A stretch of DNA of 18,606 nt from an uncultured Coriobacteriaceae bacterium (GCA_900543875.1 UQSV01000036.1:1-18606), one strand, 5' to 3'; counted from the first letter of the stretch, positions 1 to 9,404 are shown. The notes: a model not told the origin generated them from the sequence alone. Numbers and translations are program-made.

Positions 1-699
1 ACACTGGCCCACAACGGTCAGCGCGCCGATGCCCACGGCGGAGGCGGGCAGGCCGTCGCCCGAGAAGCGGGGGCGGTAGTGGTCGGCGATGGCCTGGGCG
101 CGCGGCTCCCACTCGGCGATCAGTGCCACGCACTGCTCGTCTATCTCGCGGGCACGTTCGCGGTCGCGCATCGAGGCGGTGTTGACGCAGACGGTGAGGT
201 TCGCGGCGTCGAGCGCCCCCCGGCAGAGCATGGCGCCGCAGCCCACGTCGGAGAGGAGCAGCCGCGAGCAGTCCTGGGCCATGCCCTCGAGCAGGGCGAT
301 GGCGCGGGCGCAGGCCACCATGATGCGGTAGGGCGGCAGCGCCGCCTCGTGCAGGGCAGTCTCGATGGCTTCCGGGCGCGCGGGGTCTTCGCGGTCGAGG
401 GCATAGGCCGCGCTCACGAGCTCGTAGGCCGCCGCGTCCTCATCGACGAGGCGCGTGAGCTCGGCACGAATGCGCTCGGCGGCGGCCACCGTATGGGCGA
501 GCTCGACTTGCCTGGCGGCGAAGGTTGGCTTGCCCTCGTCGTAGCGGGCGACCATCGAGCACAGCGCCACGCCGAGCGCGCCCACGTAGGCGGCCGCCCC
601 TCCGCCGCCCGGCACGGGCGTGCGCTGGCTAAGCGCCTCGGCAAAGGTGCGGCAGCTCTCGTCCATCATCGATCTTGCCTTGTCCTGCATGTCCTGCAT
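1..699 (-). CDS. fchA: Cyclodeaminase/cyclohydrolase family protein (FchA-like), 3' end outside window
   Basis: This is a folate one-carbon enzyme of the FTCD_C family: formimino-THF cyclodeaminase or methenyl-THF cyclohydrolase. Family features visible are the N-terminal TPVPGGGGAAAYVGALGVAL stretch (residues 27-46), followed by SMVARYDEGK and the acidic LVDEDAAAYELV segment (84-95). The later SDVGCGAMLCRGALDAANL stretch (150-168) is also family-like. The ATG at 699 was chosen because a GAGGAG lies 12 bases upstream (712-717); in-frame ATGs at 690 and 669 are alternatives. The frame is open to base 1, giving 233 residues, although the family usually ends near 205-215, so the C-terminus is extended or fused. 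It lies 81 bp downstream of fhs on the same strand, which fits co-transcription and supplying or consuming 10-formyl/5,10-methenyl-THF. Cyclohydrolase versus cyclodeaminase cannot be separated from this fragment. Confidence 0.85.
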   Translation of the reverse strand, partial: MQDMQDKARSMMDESCRTFAEALSQRTPVPGGGGAAAYVGALGVALCSMVARYDEGKPTFAARQVELAHTVAAAERIRAELTRLVDEDAAAYELVSAAYALDREDPARPEAIETALHEAALPPYRIMVACARAIALLEGMAQDCSRLLLSDVGCGAMLCRGALDAANLTVCVNTASMRDRERAREIDEQCVALIAEWEPRAQAIADHYRPRFSGDGLPASAVGIGALTVVGQC

Positions 700-726
700 G
701 CCTTGCAAACACTCCTCACGCGTGAT

Positions 727-754
727 GGCGTGGCCGCGCGCAAGCGGCCACGCC
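727..754 (-). other. Perfect 11-bp hairpin between fhs and the cyclodeaminase gene
   Basis: The arms GGCGTGGCCGC (727-737) and GCGGCCACGCC (744-754) are perfectly complementary around the 6-nt loop GCGCAA. On the transcribed (minus) strand no T-run follows, so it is not a standard intrinsic terminator. It may be a U-less terminator, an mRNA-stabilising or processing hairpin setting the fhs:fchA ratio, or an attenuator. The structure is seen; the role is inferred. Confidence 0.6.
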
Positions 755-780
755 ACCCAATCTATCTGGTATTTCTTGCC

Positions 781-2445
781 CTAGAAGAGGCCGGTGATGC
801 GGCCCTTCTCGTCCACGTCGATGTTCTCGGCGGCGGGGTGCTTGGGCAGGCCCGGCATCGTCATGATGTTGCCCGTGAGCGCCACGACGAAGCCCGCGCC
901 CGCGGCGACCTTGACCGAGCGCACCGTGATGCGGAAGTGCTCGGGCGCGCCCAGGCGCTTGGCGTCGTCGGTGAAGGAGTACTGGGTCTTGGCCATGCAG
1001 ACGGGTAGGTTCGTGAAGCCCTGCTCCTCGAGCTGGGAAATCTGCTTGGCTGCGGCGGGAGCAAGGTCGACGCCGTCGGCGTGGTAGACGCGCCTCGCGA
1101 TGGCCTCGATGGTCTCGCGGATGCCGCCCAACTCGTAGGCGCAAGCAAACTCGTGGGGCTGCTCGCACAGGCGCACGACCTCGCGCGCCAGGTCGAGGCC
1201 GCCCTCGCCGCCCTTGGCCCAGACCTCGGAGAGTGCTACGTTGACGCCCAGCTCGCGGCACTTGCTCTCGACGAGCGCGAGCTCGGCAGGCGTGTCGGTG
1301 GGGAACGCGTTGATGGCGACCACGACGGGCAGGCCAAAGACGTCCTGCATGTTCTGAACGTGGCGCAGCAGGTTGGGCATGCCGGCCTCGAGCGCCTCGA
1401 GGTTCTCCTCGGAGAGCGCCGCCTTGGGCACACCGCCATTGTGCTTGAGCGCGCGCACGGTGGCCACCACGACGCAGGCGTCGGGGGTGAGACCCGCCAT
1501 GCGGCACTTGATGTCACAGAACTTCTCGGCACCAAGGTCGGCGCCAAAGCCGGCCTCGGTGACGACGTAGTCGCCGAGCTTCATGGCCATGTCGGTTGCC
1601 ATGACCGAGTTGCAGCCGTGGGCGATGTTGGCGAACGGGCCGCCGTGGACGAAGGCCGGCGTGTGCTCGAGCGTCTGCACGAGGTTGGGCGAGATGGCGT
1701 CCTTGAGCAGGGCCGTCATGGCACCCTCGGCATGCAGGTCGTGCGCCGTGACGGACGCGCGGTCATAGGTGTAGCCCACAACGATGCGGCCCAGGCGCTC
1801 CTTGAGGTCTGCGATCGAGGTGGCGAGGCAGAAGCATGCCATGACCTCGGAGGCCACGGTGATGTCGAAGCCGTCCTCGCGCGGCATGCCGTTGGCAACG
1901 CCGCCCAGGCCGCAGACGATGTTGCGCAGCTGACGGTCGTTCATGTCGACGACGCGCTTCCAGGTGATACGGCGCGGGTCGATGCCAAGGTCGTTACCCT
2001 GCTTGATGTGGTTGTCGAGCATCGCGGCGAGAAGGTTGTTGGCCGCGCCGATGGCGTGGAAGTCGCCCGTGAAGTGCAGGTTAATGTTCTCCATGGGCAC
2101 CACCTGGGCGTAGCCACCGCCGGCGGCGCCGCCCTTGATGCCAAACACGGGACCCAGCGACGGCTCGCGCAGGGCCAGGACGCTCCTCTTGCCAAGGCGC
2201 TGCAGAGCGTCTGCCAGGCCAACGGAGGTCGTGGTCTTGCCCTCGCCCGCGGGCGTGGGGTTGATGGCCGTGACCAGCACGAGCTTGGCGCGGCGCGGGC
2301 GATCGCCCAGCTTGGCGACGTCGACCTTGGCCATCTGGCGGCCGTAGGGAATGAGCTCGTCGTCGGTGATGCCAAGGGTGGCGGCAACCTTGTCGATGGG
2401 CCAGACCTCGGCCTCCTGCGCAATCTCGATGTCAGACTTGGGCAT
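781..2445 (-). CDS. fhs: Formate--tetrahydrofolate ligase
   Basis: This cytosolic enzyme makes 10-formyl-THF from formate, THF and ATP. The 554-residue length matches the family (about 556). The ATP-binding loop TPAGEGKTTT is at residues 64-73, followed by LREPSLGPVFGIKGGAAGGG and the characteristic NLHFTGDFHAIGAANNLLAA. Further typical stretches are GGPFANIAHGCNSV and VVTEAGFGADLGAEKFCDIK. The ATG at 2445 has GGAG five bases upstream (2451-2454). It is first in an apparent fhs-fchA transcription unit and divergent from a PucR-type regulator. In anaerobes it either feeds formate into one-carbon metabolism or recovers ATP in reverse. The neighbouring glycyl radical enzyme does not look like a pyruvate formate-lyase, so a formate link to it should not be assumed. 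Confidence 0.97.
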   Translation of the reverse strand: MPKSDIEIAQEAEVWPIDKVAATLGITDDELIPYGRQMAKVDVAKLGDRPRRAKLVLVTAINPTPAGEGKTTTSVGLADALQRLGKRSVLALREPSLGPVFGIKGGAAGGGYAQVVPMENINLHFTGDFHAIGAANNLLAAMLDNHIKQGNDLGIDPRRITWKRVVDMNDRQLRNIVCGLGGVANGMPREDGFDITVASEVMACFCLATSIADLKERLGRIVVGYTYDRASVTAHDLHAEGAMTALLKDAISPNLVQTLEHTPAFVHGGPFANIAHGCNSVMATDMAMKLGDYVVTEAGFGADLGAEKFCDIKCRMAGLTPDACVVVATVRALKHNGGVPKAALSEENLEALEAGMPNLLRHVQNMQDVFGLPVVVAINAFPTDTPAELALVESKCRELGVNVALSEVWAKGGEGGLDLAREVVRLCEQPHEFACAYELGGIRETIEAIARRVYHADGVDLAPAAAKQISQLEEQGFTNLPVCMAKTQYSFTDDAKRLGAPEHFRITVRSVKVAAGAGFVVALTGNIMTMPGLPKHPAAENIDVDEKGRITGLF

Positions 2446-2496
2446 GGGTTCTCCAATCGCGTCCGCGTGGGCCTCGCCTCGCCATTATCCGCCGCG

Positions 2497-2520
2497 GCGT
2501 ACGCCCGGGTAGGCATACGC
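2497..2520 (-). other. Hairpin in the presumed fhs 5' leader
   Basis: GCGTACGCC (2497-2505) pairs with GGCATACGC (2512-2520) around a 6-nt loop, with one G-T type position. It lies about 50 bases upstream of the fhs start. No known folate riboswitch was recognised here, and a role is not established. Confidence 0.35.
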
Positions 2521-2618
2521 GCCAGACTGGAACAGTTTGTTCGCAGTCCCTGCGCTCTGATGCGCAAGGGCTTGGCGCAAGGCAGGCAAAAGCGAGGCCG
2601 CTTATCTCAACGAAGAGC

Positions 2619-2647
2619 ATTCTAAGAAGTGCCGTCTGGCTGAGAAA
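2619..2647 (-). promoter_or_regulatory. Candidate fhs promoter
   Basis: On the minus strand TAGAAT (2624-2619) matches the -10 consensus at five of six positions. Seventeen bases upstream is a weak -35, TTTCTC (2647-2642). It would give a leader of about 165 nt. The weak -35 suggests an activator-dependent promoter, and one GTGCC half-site falls inside its spacer. This is inferred from consensus only. Confidence 0.35.
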
Positions 2648-2693
2648 GGCACAAAGGGCGCAAATGTGGCACGATGATGCTACAAAGTGTGCC
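2629..2693. promoter_or_regulatory. Array of four GTGCC/GGCAC half-sites between fhs and the PucR-like gene
   Basis: The half-sites are GTGCC (2629-2633), GGCAC (2648-2652), GGCAC (2668-2672) and GTGCC (2689-2693), with starts 19, 20 and 21 bp apart, about two helical turns each. The outer pairs form inverted repeats, the right one extended to TGGCAC...GTGCCA. The array sits in a divergent intergenic region next to a regulator gene, so it is a good candidate operator for that regulator. The rest of the 305-base gap (2446-2750) holds only the leader hairpin and candidate promoter listed separately. Confidence 0.5.
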
Positions 2694-2750
2694 ATATGCC
2701 GAGACGGGCGGTCACGCGACGTTCACACGCGCGCAAACGAGGGAGGAAGC

Positions 2751-3860
2751 ATGAGGCTCAACCTGCTCACGCTCAAGGACGAGCTCGACGGCCTGGAGTT
2801 CTCGAGCCACCTGGCACCGGGGGCAGCCGGCCGCACCTGCGGCTACGCCCTCCCCTACGTGCCCGGCGAGCCACTCGAGGAGGGCGTGGTCTACGTGGCC
2901 GACGCCTCGGAGCTGCCCCAGTCACCCCAGACGGGCGGCGTGATATCGCTCGTCTGCGTGGGCGAGCCGCCGGCCGCGTGGCGCCACGGAAGGCACGACG
3001 TCCTGTGGGTCGAGGCGAGCGCCATCACGGCCCGCGCGCTTCTCGCCCGTGTCACGCGCACCTTTGCGCGCCACGAGCAGTGGGAGCGCTCGGTGGAGCG
3101 CGCAATCGAGGGAGGTGGGCAGCCGCGCGAGCTCGAACTCGTGCTCGAGGGGCTCCTCGCCCACCAGCTGCTCGACGAGCGGCGCATCGAGGCCGCAGCG
3201 CGCGCCTTTGGCTGGGAGGTCTTCGACCGCTACCTGTGCGTCTCGATTGCCTCGGTGCAGCGCGGGCAGAGCCAGGAGCGCCTCGAGGCCACGGCGGCGT
3301 CGCTCGCCCCGCTCGTCGGGCAGGTGGGATTCGTGCTCCACGGCGCTCACCTCGTGGTGGTGTGCAACCTCACGCGCGCGGGCGCAGACGACTCCGCGAT
3401 GCTGCGTCGCATGGCCGGGCTCTTTGTGCCGGGGCTGCTCGCGGTGGGCGTGAGCAGCGAGTATGGCGACCTCAAGAACACGTTCTACTACTACAACCAG
3501 ACGCTTGCGGCCGCCCGACTGGGCGAGAAGGACTGTCCGGGCGAGGCGCTGTGGCGCTACGAGGACTACCTGCTGCCCGACATGCTGCGCCGTATGCGCG
3601 TGCGCCAGATCCCCGCGGCGCTCACGCCGGCGGGTCTTCTGCGCCTCATGGAGTACGACCGCGCGCGGGGAACCGACCTCGTGCGCCTGCTGCGCGGCTA
3701 CCTCGACCACGACCGCAACGTGACGCGCACCGCCCGCGACCTGTTCATGACGAGGAGCACCTGCATCCGCCACCTCGAACAGATCCAGCAGGTGAGCGGC
3801 CTTGACCTCGACGACCCCGACGTGCGCCTCACGCTGGGGATATCCCTGCGCCTTCGCTAG
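2751..3860 (+). CDS. PucR-family transcriptional regulator
   Basis: The C-terminal domain (about residues 296-365) is a PucR-type helix-turn-helix: LLRLMEYDRARGTDLV, then a YLDHDRNVTRTARDLF segment and MTRSTCIRHLEQIQ. This is the pattern of the HTH_30 domain in PucR/CdaR-like regulators. The N-terminal ~200 residues are an unassigned sensor region, and the middle (RLGEKD, near 3520) fits the GGDEF-like domain remnant usual in these proteins. The ATG at 2751 was chosen over an in-frame ATG at 2664 because GGAGG lies just upstream (2742-2746). It is divergent from fhs, which suggests it controls fhs-fchA and perhaps itself. Ligand unknown. Its TAG overlaps the stop codon of the convergent cyclo-ligase gene. 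Confidence 0.8.
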   Translation: MRLNLLTLKDELDGLEFSSHLAPGAAGRTCGYALPYVPGEPLEEGVVYVADASELPQSPQTGGVISLVCVGEPPAAWRHGRHDVLWVEASAITARALLARVTRTFARHEQWERSVERAIEGGGQPRELELVLEGLLAHQLLDERRIEAAARAFGWEVFDRYLCVSIASVQRGQSQERLEATAASLAPLVGQVGFVLHGAHLVVVCNLTRAGADDSAMLRRMAGLFVPGLLAVGVSSEYGDLKNTFYYYNQTLAAARLGEKDCPGEALWRYEDYLLPDMLRRMRVRQIPAALTPAGLLRLMEYDRARGTDLVRLLRGYLDHDRNVTRTARDLFMTRSTCIRHLEQIQQVSGLDLDDPDVRLTLGISLRLR

Positions 3861-4465
3861 CGGGGACACGGGGACGGGTCTTTTGTCCCCATCTCTGTCA
3901 CGACGAGGCCGACGGGCAGGTCATGGGGCTCGGTGGCGCCCAGGGCGGCGAGACTTTCGAGGAGCATGGCGCTGCGGCACAGGCCCACGCTCATGCCGGC
4001 GAAGTCGCGCAGGAACGCGTCGTAGAAGCCGCCACCATAGCCCAGACGGTATCCCCGCGCGTCGAAGGCGAGGCCCGGCACGAGCGCAAGGGCGTCGACA
4101 CCCAGCGCACCTACGTCGACGAGGCGCTCGGGGCGCTCATGCGGCTCATCGATGCCCATCCGACTGCGCTCGAAGGCTTCCCCCACACCCACCTCATACC
4201 ACGCGAGCCTGCGCGGGCCCACCACGCGCGGGGCCGCCACGCGCTTGCCGGCCGCAAGCGCGGACGCCACGAGGGCGCGCGTGTCGACCTCCTCGCGCAC
4301 CGATAGGTACGCGAGCACGATTGGCGCCGCCTCCCACTGGGGCAGCCCGAGGACGTGCCGGGCCAGCGCGGCGTCGACGCTGGCGCGCAAGGAAGGACCC
4401 AGCCCCCGGCGCATGGCCTTGAGCTGGGTCCTCAGGATCTGCTTGTTGTCCGGTGCCGCGGGCAC
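3857..4465 (-). CDS. 5-formyltetrahydrofolate cyclo-ligase (MTHFS/YgfA family)
   Basis: This enzyme converts 5-formyl-THF to 5,10-methenyl-THF with ATP, returning a storage and inhibitory folate to the active pool. Diagnostic motifs are YLSVREEVDTRAL (residues 53-65), LALVPGLAFDARGYRLGYGGGFYD in two overlapping parts (126-149), with the glycine-rich GYGGGFYD phosphate-binding loop, and the late HDLPVGLVVTE (181-191). Translation starts at GTG 4465; a GAGG precedes it. It lies 21 bp after the valS stop and is probably co-transcribed with valS. The last residues, MGTKDPSPCPR, are not family-like: they are encoded by a G/C-rich repeat-like sequence (3861-3890). The stop codon at 3857-3859 overlaps the PucR-like gene's TAG. 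Confidence 0.93.
   Translation of the reverse strand: MPAAPDNKQILRTQLKAMRRGLGPSLRASVDAALARHVLGLPQWEAAPIVLAYLSVREEVDTRALVASALAAGKRVAAPRVVGPRRLAWYEVGVGEAFERSRMGIDEPHERPERLVDVGALGVDALALVPGLAFDARGYRLGYGGGFYDAFLRDFAGMSVGLCRSAMLLESLAALGATEPHDLPVGLVVTEMGTKDPSPCPR
3862..3890. repeat. REP-like GGGGAC repeat and hairpin inside the cyclo-ligase 3' end
   Basis: The sequence has two GGGGAC copies (3862-3867, 3870-3875), either of which can pair with GTCCCC (3885-3890). It resembles dispersed GGGGACG...GTCCCC palindromes recalled from several bacterial genomes, but dispersal cannot be tested from one window. It could also act as a terminator for the converging genes. Confidence 0.45.
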
Positions 4466-4486
4466 GCGAGGCCTCGATGCCGAAGC

Positions 4487-7225
<2,739 letters not shown>

Positions 7226-7407
7226 GGAAGAACCATCCTCTCGCAAGGCTATCTCTGGAATGCGCTTGCCAATGAGCTCGCGGGCCGAGCCGCTGGTAGG
7301 CGCATTCGCATGGACGTACAGCTAGTCGATTAGAATAGCACGTTGGACCGTACCGAGACGGGAGCGACACCCCGCACCAAGACGATACGAGCAAGCAGGA
7401 GGAAGAC
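7226..7407. promoter_or_regulatory. Divergent valS/mscL promoter region
   Basis: This 182-base gap has TAGAAT (7331-7336) as a plausible mscL -10, with TTCGCA (7305-7310) as a poorly spaced (20 bp) -35. AGGAGG (7397-7402) is the mscL ribosome site, five bases from its ATG. No T-box leader for valS was recognised: a TTGGACCG stretch at 7343-7350 only superficially resembles a T-box motif. Confidence 0.35.
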
Positions 7408-7887
7408 ATGGCAAGGGACGGCAAGAAGGGCATCATCGCCGAGTTCGCCGAGTTCATCAACCGCGGAAACGTGATGGACTTGGCCGTTGGCGTCATCATT
7501 GGCGGCGCGTTCACCGCGGTGGTCAACTCGCTGGTCAACAACGTCATCCAGCCGCTCATCTCGTTTCTGACCGGCGGCACCAAGGGTGTGCCGGGCCTCT
7601 CGATCGACCTCAACGGCTCGGTGGTCGACTTCAGCGCGTTCATCTCGGCAATCATCAACTTCCTGATCACCGCGGCGGCCGTCTTCGCCATCGTGAAGGC
7701 CTTAAACGAGCTCAACCGCATCAGGGACATCGCGGCCGAGAAGGCGGGTCTTGCCAAGAAGGCCGAGGAGGACGCCAAGCCGGCCCCGCGCCTCTGCCCC
7801 TACTGCAAGCAGGAGATTGCCGACGACGCCACGCGCTGCCCGCACTGCACCTCCAAGCTCGAGGGATACAAGAACAGCGCCGAGTAG
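7408..7887 (+). CDS. mscL: Large-conductance mechanosensitive channel MscL with C-terminal zinc ribbon
   Basis: Homopentameric inner-membrane channel that opens under hypo-osmotic stress. The N-terminal helix and TM1 (FAEFINRGNVMDLAVGVIIG, 13-32, continuing through GAFTAVVNSLVNNVI) and TM2 (about 75-100, FSAFISAIINFLITAAAVF) are typical. After a charged linker, residues 130-147 add two CxxC pairs (CPYC and CPHC; Cys130, 133, 144, 147), a zinc-ribbon-like tail absent from E. coli MscL. At 159 residues it is slightly longer than the usual ~136. The AGGAGG upstream fixes the start. It is divergent from valS and followed about 105 bases later by an intrinsic terminator. The tail may be a cytoplasmic zinc-bound cap or docking site; its function is not known from the sequence. 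Confidence 0.96.
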   Translation: MARDGKKGIIAEFAEFINRGNVMDLAVGVIIGGAFTAVVNSLVNNVIQPLISFLTGGTKGVPGLSIDLNGSVVDFSAFISAIINFLITAAAVFAIVKALNELNRIRDIAAEKAGLAKKAEEDAKPAPRLCPYCKQEIADDATRCPHCTSKLEGYKNSAE

Positions 7888-7928
7888 GCGATTGCGCGGG
7901 CGGGCATGTGGGCGATGCGTGTGGGTTT

Positions 7929-7970
7929 TGGTTCGCGCACTGGTTCGCACGCGGATGTTGGTTCGCGCGC
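7929..7970. repeat. Three direct GGTTCGC repeats downstream of mscL
   Basis: GGTTCGC occurs at 7930-7936, 7942-7948 and 7960-7966, within similar 13-mers such as TTGGTTCGCGCAC. Start-to-start spacing is 12 and 18 bp, both multiples of six. No convincing reading frame covers it. It lies between mscL and its terminator, so it would be in the mscL 3' untranslated region. Confidence 0.5.
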
Positions 7971-7992
7971 AAAATCAAATATGCGCGACAAG

Positions 7993-8025
7993 AGCGGTTC
8001 CCGAGAAATCGGGGGCCGCTTTGTT
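7993..8025 (+). terminator. Rho-independent terminator after mscL
   Basis: A 12-bp stem is formed by AGCGGTTCCCGA (7993-8004) and TCGGGGGCCGCT (8009-8020), with two G-T wobbles. A GAAA tetraloop and a following TTTGTT tract complete it. It ends the mscL transcript. Confidence 0.85.
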
Positions 8026-8091
8026 ATGTGTGTCGATTAGCGCTGGCGTGCGCGAGCAATGTTGAGGGCGAGGATGCTCGGGCGAGGCGAC

Positions 8092-8120
8092 GGTGGCCGG
8101 CCGAGTCGTTGCCGGCCACC
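8092..8120. other. Perfect 10-bp GC-rich hairpin in the mscL-hydrolase gap
   Basis: GGTGGCCGGC (8092-8101) and GCCGGCCACC (8111-8120) surround a 9-nt loop. No T-run on either strand. With the terminator and the hairpin at 8184, it is the only structure seen in the 319-base gap (7888-8206); reading frames there have no protein-like character. It may be a U-less terminator for the minus-strand hydrolase gene. Confidence 0.45.
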
Positions 8121-8183
8121 GGGCTCCCTGTGGATGAGACCACGATACGGCGCTATGCGGACACTAATGCGCGTTGCATGGGT

Positions 8184-8199
8184 CGGCACGGGCGTGCCG
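8184..8199 (-). terminator. Hairpin just after the hydrolase stop codon
   Basis: CGGCACG (8184-8190) and CGTGCCG (8193-8199) form a 7-bp inverted repeat starting 7 bases after the hydrolase TAG. There is no T-run, so it would be a U-less (I-shaped) terminator of the kind proposed for high-GC actinobacteria. The role is inferred. Confidence 0.35.
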
Positions 8200-8206
8200 G
8201 CTCCCG

Positions 8207-9154
8207 CTAGATACCCTGGCGCGTGAGGAAGTCGAGCACGTCGGCAAAGACCTGGTCATGGATGGGCTCGTTCAGGATCTCGTGGCGCACGCCCGGGTAG
8301 ATGATCTGCTCGACCAGGCGAACGCCGGCGTTGCGGTACTCATCGACGGCGCGACGCACGCCACGCCCGCACTCCCCCACCGGGTCCTCGGCGCCCGCGA
8401 TGAAGAGGAGCGGCAGGTCACGGGGGATGCGGCGGGCCAGGCGCGCGTCGGTCGCTTGGGCCACGAGGCCGCTGAGCGTCGCGTAGGCGCCCACGGTGAA
8501 GGGCTGGCCGCACAGGGGGTCGGCGATGTACTCGTCGACGACCTCGGGGTCGGTGCAGATCCAGTCGACGTTGGTGCGCGCGCCCTTGATGGCGCGGCCG
8601 TAGGCGCCCGCGCCCAGCGAGTCGATGAGGCGGCTCACGTGGCGCGGCCCGCGAGCTGCGGCGATGATGCGGCACAGCACCTTGCCGGCCGCGATCTGGA
8701 TGTGCGGCTGCTGGCCCGTGCCGCACAGGACGGCGGCGGCGAGGCCCTGCGCGTGGCGGGTGAGGTAGGTGCGCGTCACGAAGCTGCCCATCGAGTGGCC
8801 AAAGATCACGTGGGGGCAGCCGGGGTAGCGCTCGTGCGAGAGCTCGCGCAGGGCATGGACGTCCTCGACCAGGACGTCGGCCCCGGCGTCGAGGGGCATG
8901 TGGCCCAGCTCGGCATCGCTCGCGGCGGTCTTGCCGTGGCCGACGTGGTCGTTGGCGCAGACAACGAATCCCTGGTCAACAAGGTAGTTTGCAAAGGGGG
9001 CGTAGCGCTCGACATGCTCGGACATGCCGTGGACGAGCTGCACGACCGCGCGGGGCACGAAGTCGGGGCGGGCGGCGTCGTCGGCCTCCCACATGAGGGC
9101 GCGGATGGTCGAGGAGCTGTCGTGGCTGGGATAGGTAAGCGTGGTGGTCTTCAT
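8207..9154 (-). CDS. Alpha/beta hydrolase, lysophospholipase/monoacylglycerol lipase-like
   Basis: A serine hydrolase of the Hydrolase_4 (serine aminopeptidase S33-like) family, probably cleaving acylglycerols or lysophospholipids. Catalytic triad candidates are Ser121 in the nucleophile elbow GHSMG (119-123), Asp257 in AGAEDPVG and His291 in GVRHEILNE. The oxyanion HG motif is at 42-43 (VHGMSEHVERY), followed by the family-typical ANDHVGHGKTA. No signal peptide or membrane segment is seen, so it is likely cytoplasmic. The ATG at 9154 was chosen because AGGAGG lies four bases upstream; the frame continues to 9247 but without protein-like sequence. At 315 residues it has normal length. It appears monocistronic. 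Exact substrate cannot be assigned. Confidence 0.88.
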   Translation of the reverse strand: MKTTTLTYPSHDSSSTIRALMWEADDAARPDFVPRAVVQLVHGMSEHVERYAPFANYLVDQGFVVCANDHVGHGKTAASDAELGHMPLDAGADVLVEDVHALRELSHERYPGCPHVIFGHSMGSFVTRTYLTRHAQGLAAAVLCGTGQQPHIQIAAGKVLCRIIAAARGPRHVSRLIDSLGAGAYGRAIKGARTNVDWICTDPEVVDEYIADPLCGQPFTVGAYATLSGLVAQATDARLARRIPRDLPLLFIAGAEDPVGECGRGVRRAVDEYRNAGVRLVEQIIYPGVRHEILNEPIHDQVFADVLDFLTRQGI

Positions 9155-9198
9155 GAGGCCTCCTGCCAATGTATTTGAAGCACGCACGGGTTGTATAC

Positions 9199-9230
9199 CC
9201 GCGAAGGTGACGACGGACCCGCCTTCGCGG
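9199..9230. other. Inverted repeat upstream of the hydrolase gene
   Basis: CCGCGAAGG (9199-9207) and CCTTCGCGG (9222-9230) are perfect 9-bp arms around 14 bases. It lies between the minus-strand gene ending at 9405 and the hydrolase start at 9154. It could be a U-less terminator for the former or an operator for the latter. Confidence 0.4.
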
Positions 9231-9304
9231 AGCTTCACAGGGCGCACACCAGGGTGATTGAGCCCGCGATGGAGCCCGTCTACTCGCGGCCTCGCGAATT
9301 AAGC

Positions 9305-9359
9305 ACTCGAAAGTTGATCAGAATGCCCAGAATTCGTACTCGCTGGTCAACTTTTGAGT
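9305..9359. repeat. 17-bp imperfect inverted repeat with 21-bp spacer
   Basis: ACTCGAAAGTTGATCAG (9305-9321) and CTGGTCAACTTTTGAGT (9343-9359) pair at 15 of 17 positions as DNA, and at all 17 as plus-strand RNA because both mismatches become G-U. It is more AT-rich than its surroundings and belongs to no recognised gene. A mobile-element remnant, a dispersed repeat or a regulator site are all possible. Apart from this and the repeat at 9199, nothing is seen in the 250-base gap 9155-9404. Confidence 0.5.
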
Positions 9360-9404
9360 ACTTCATCCTGGAAGATGGGGTCTCTCGACCACGAACGCCG
9401 CCGG

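Noticed and set aside
2446..2612. A folate riboswitch in the fhs leader.
   Set aside because: The leader has a small hairpin only; I could not match the known THF riboswitch core. A covariance-model search (Infernal with Rfam THF models) would decide.
7343..7380. T-box-like TTGGACCG stretch upstream of valS and mscL.
   Set aside because: The consensus TGGNACCGCG is not met, it reads toward mscL rather than valS, and no specifier-loop structure is evident.
7908..8210. A 100-codon frame downstream of mscL with WFAR-like peptide repeats.
   Set aside because: The repeats reflect the DNA direct repeats, the frame runs through the intrinsic terminator, and no ribosome site precedes it.
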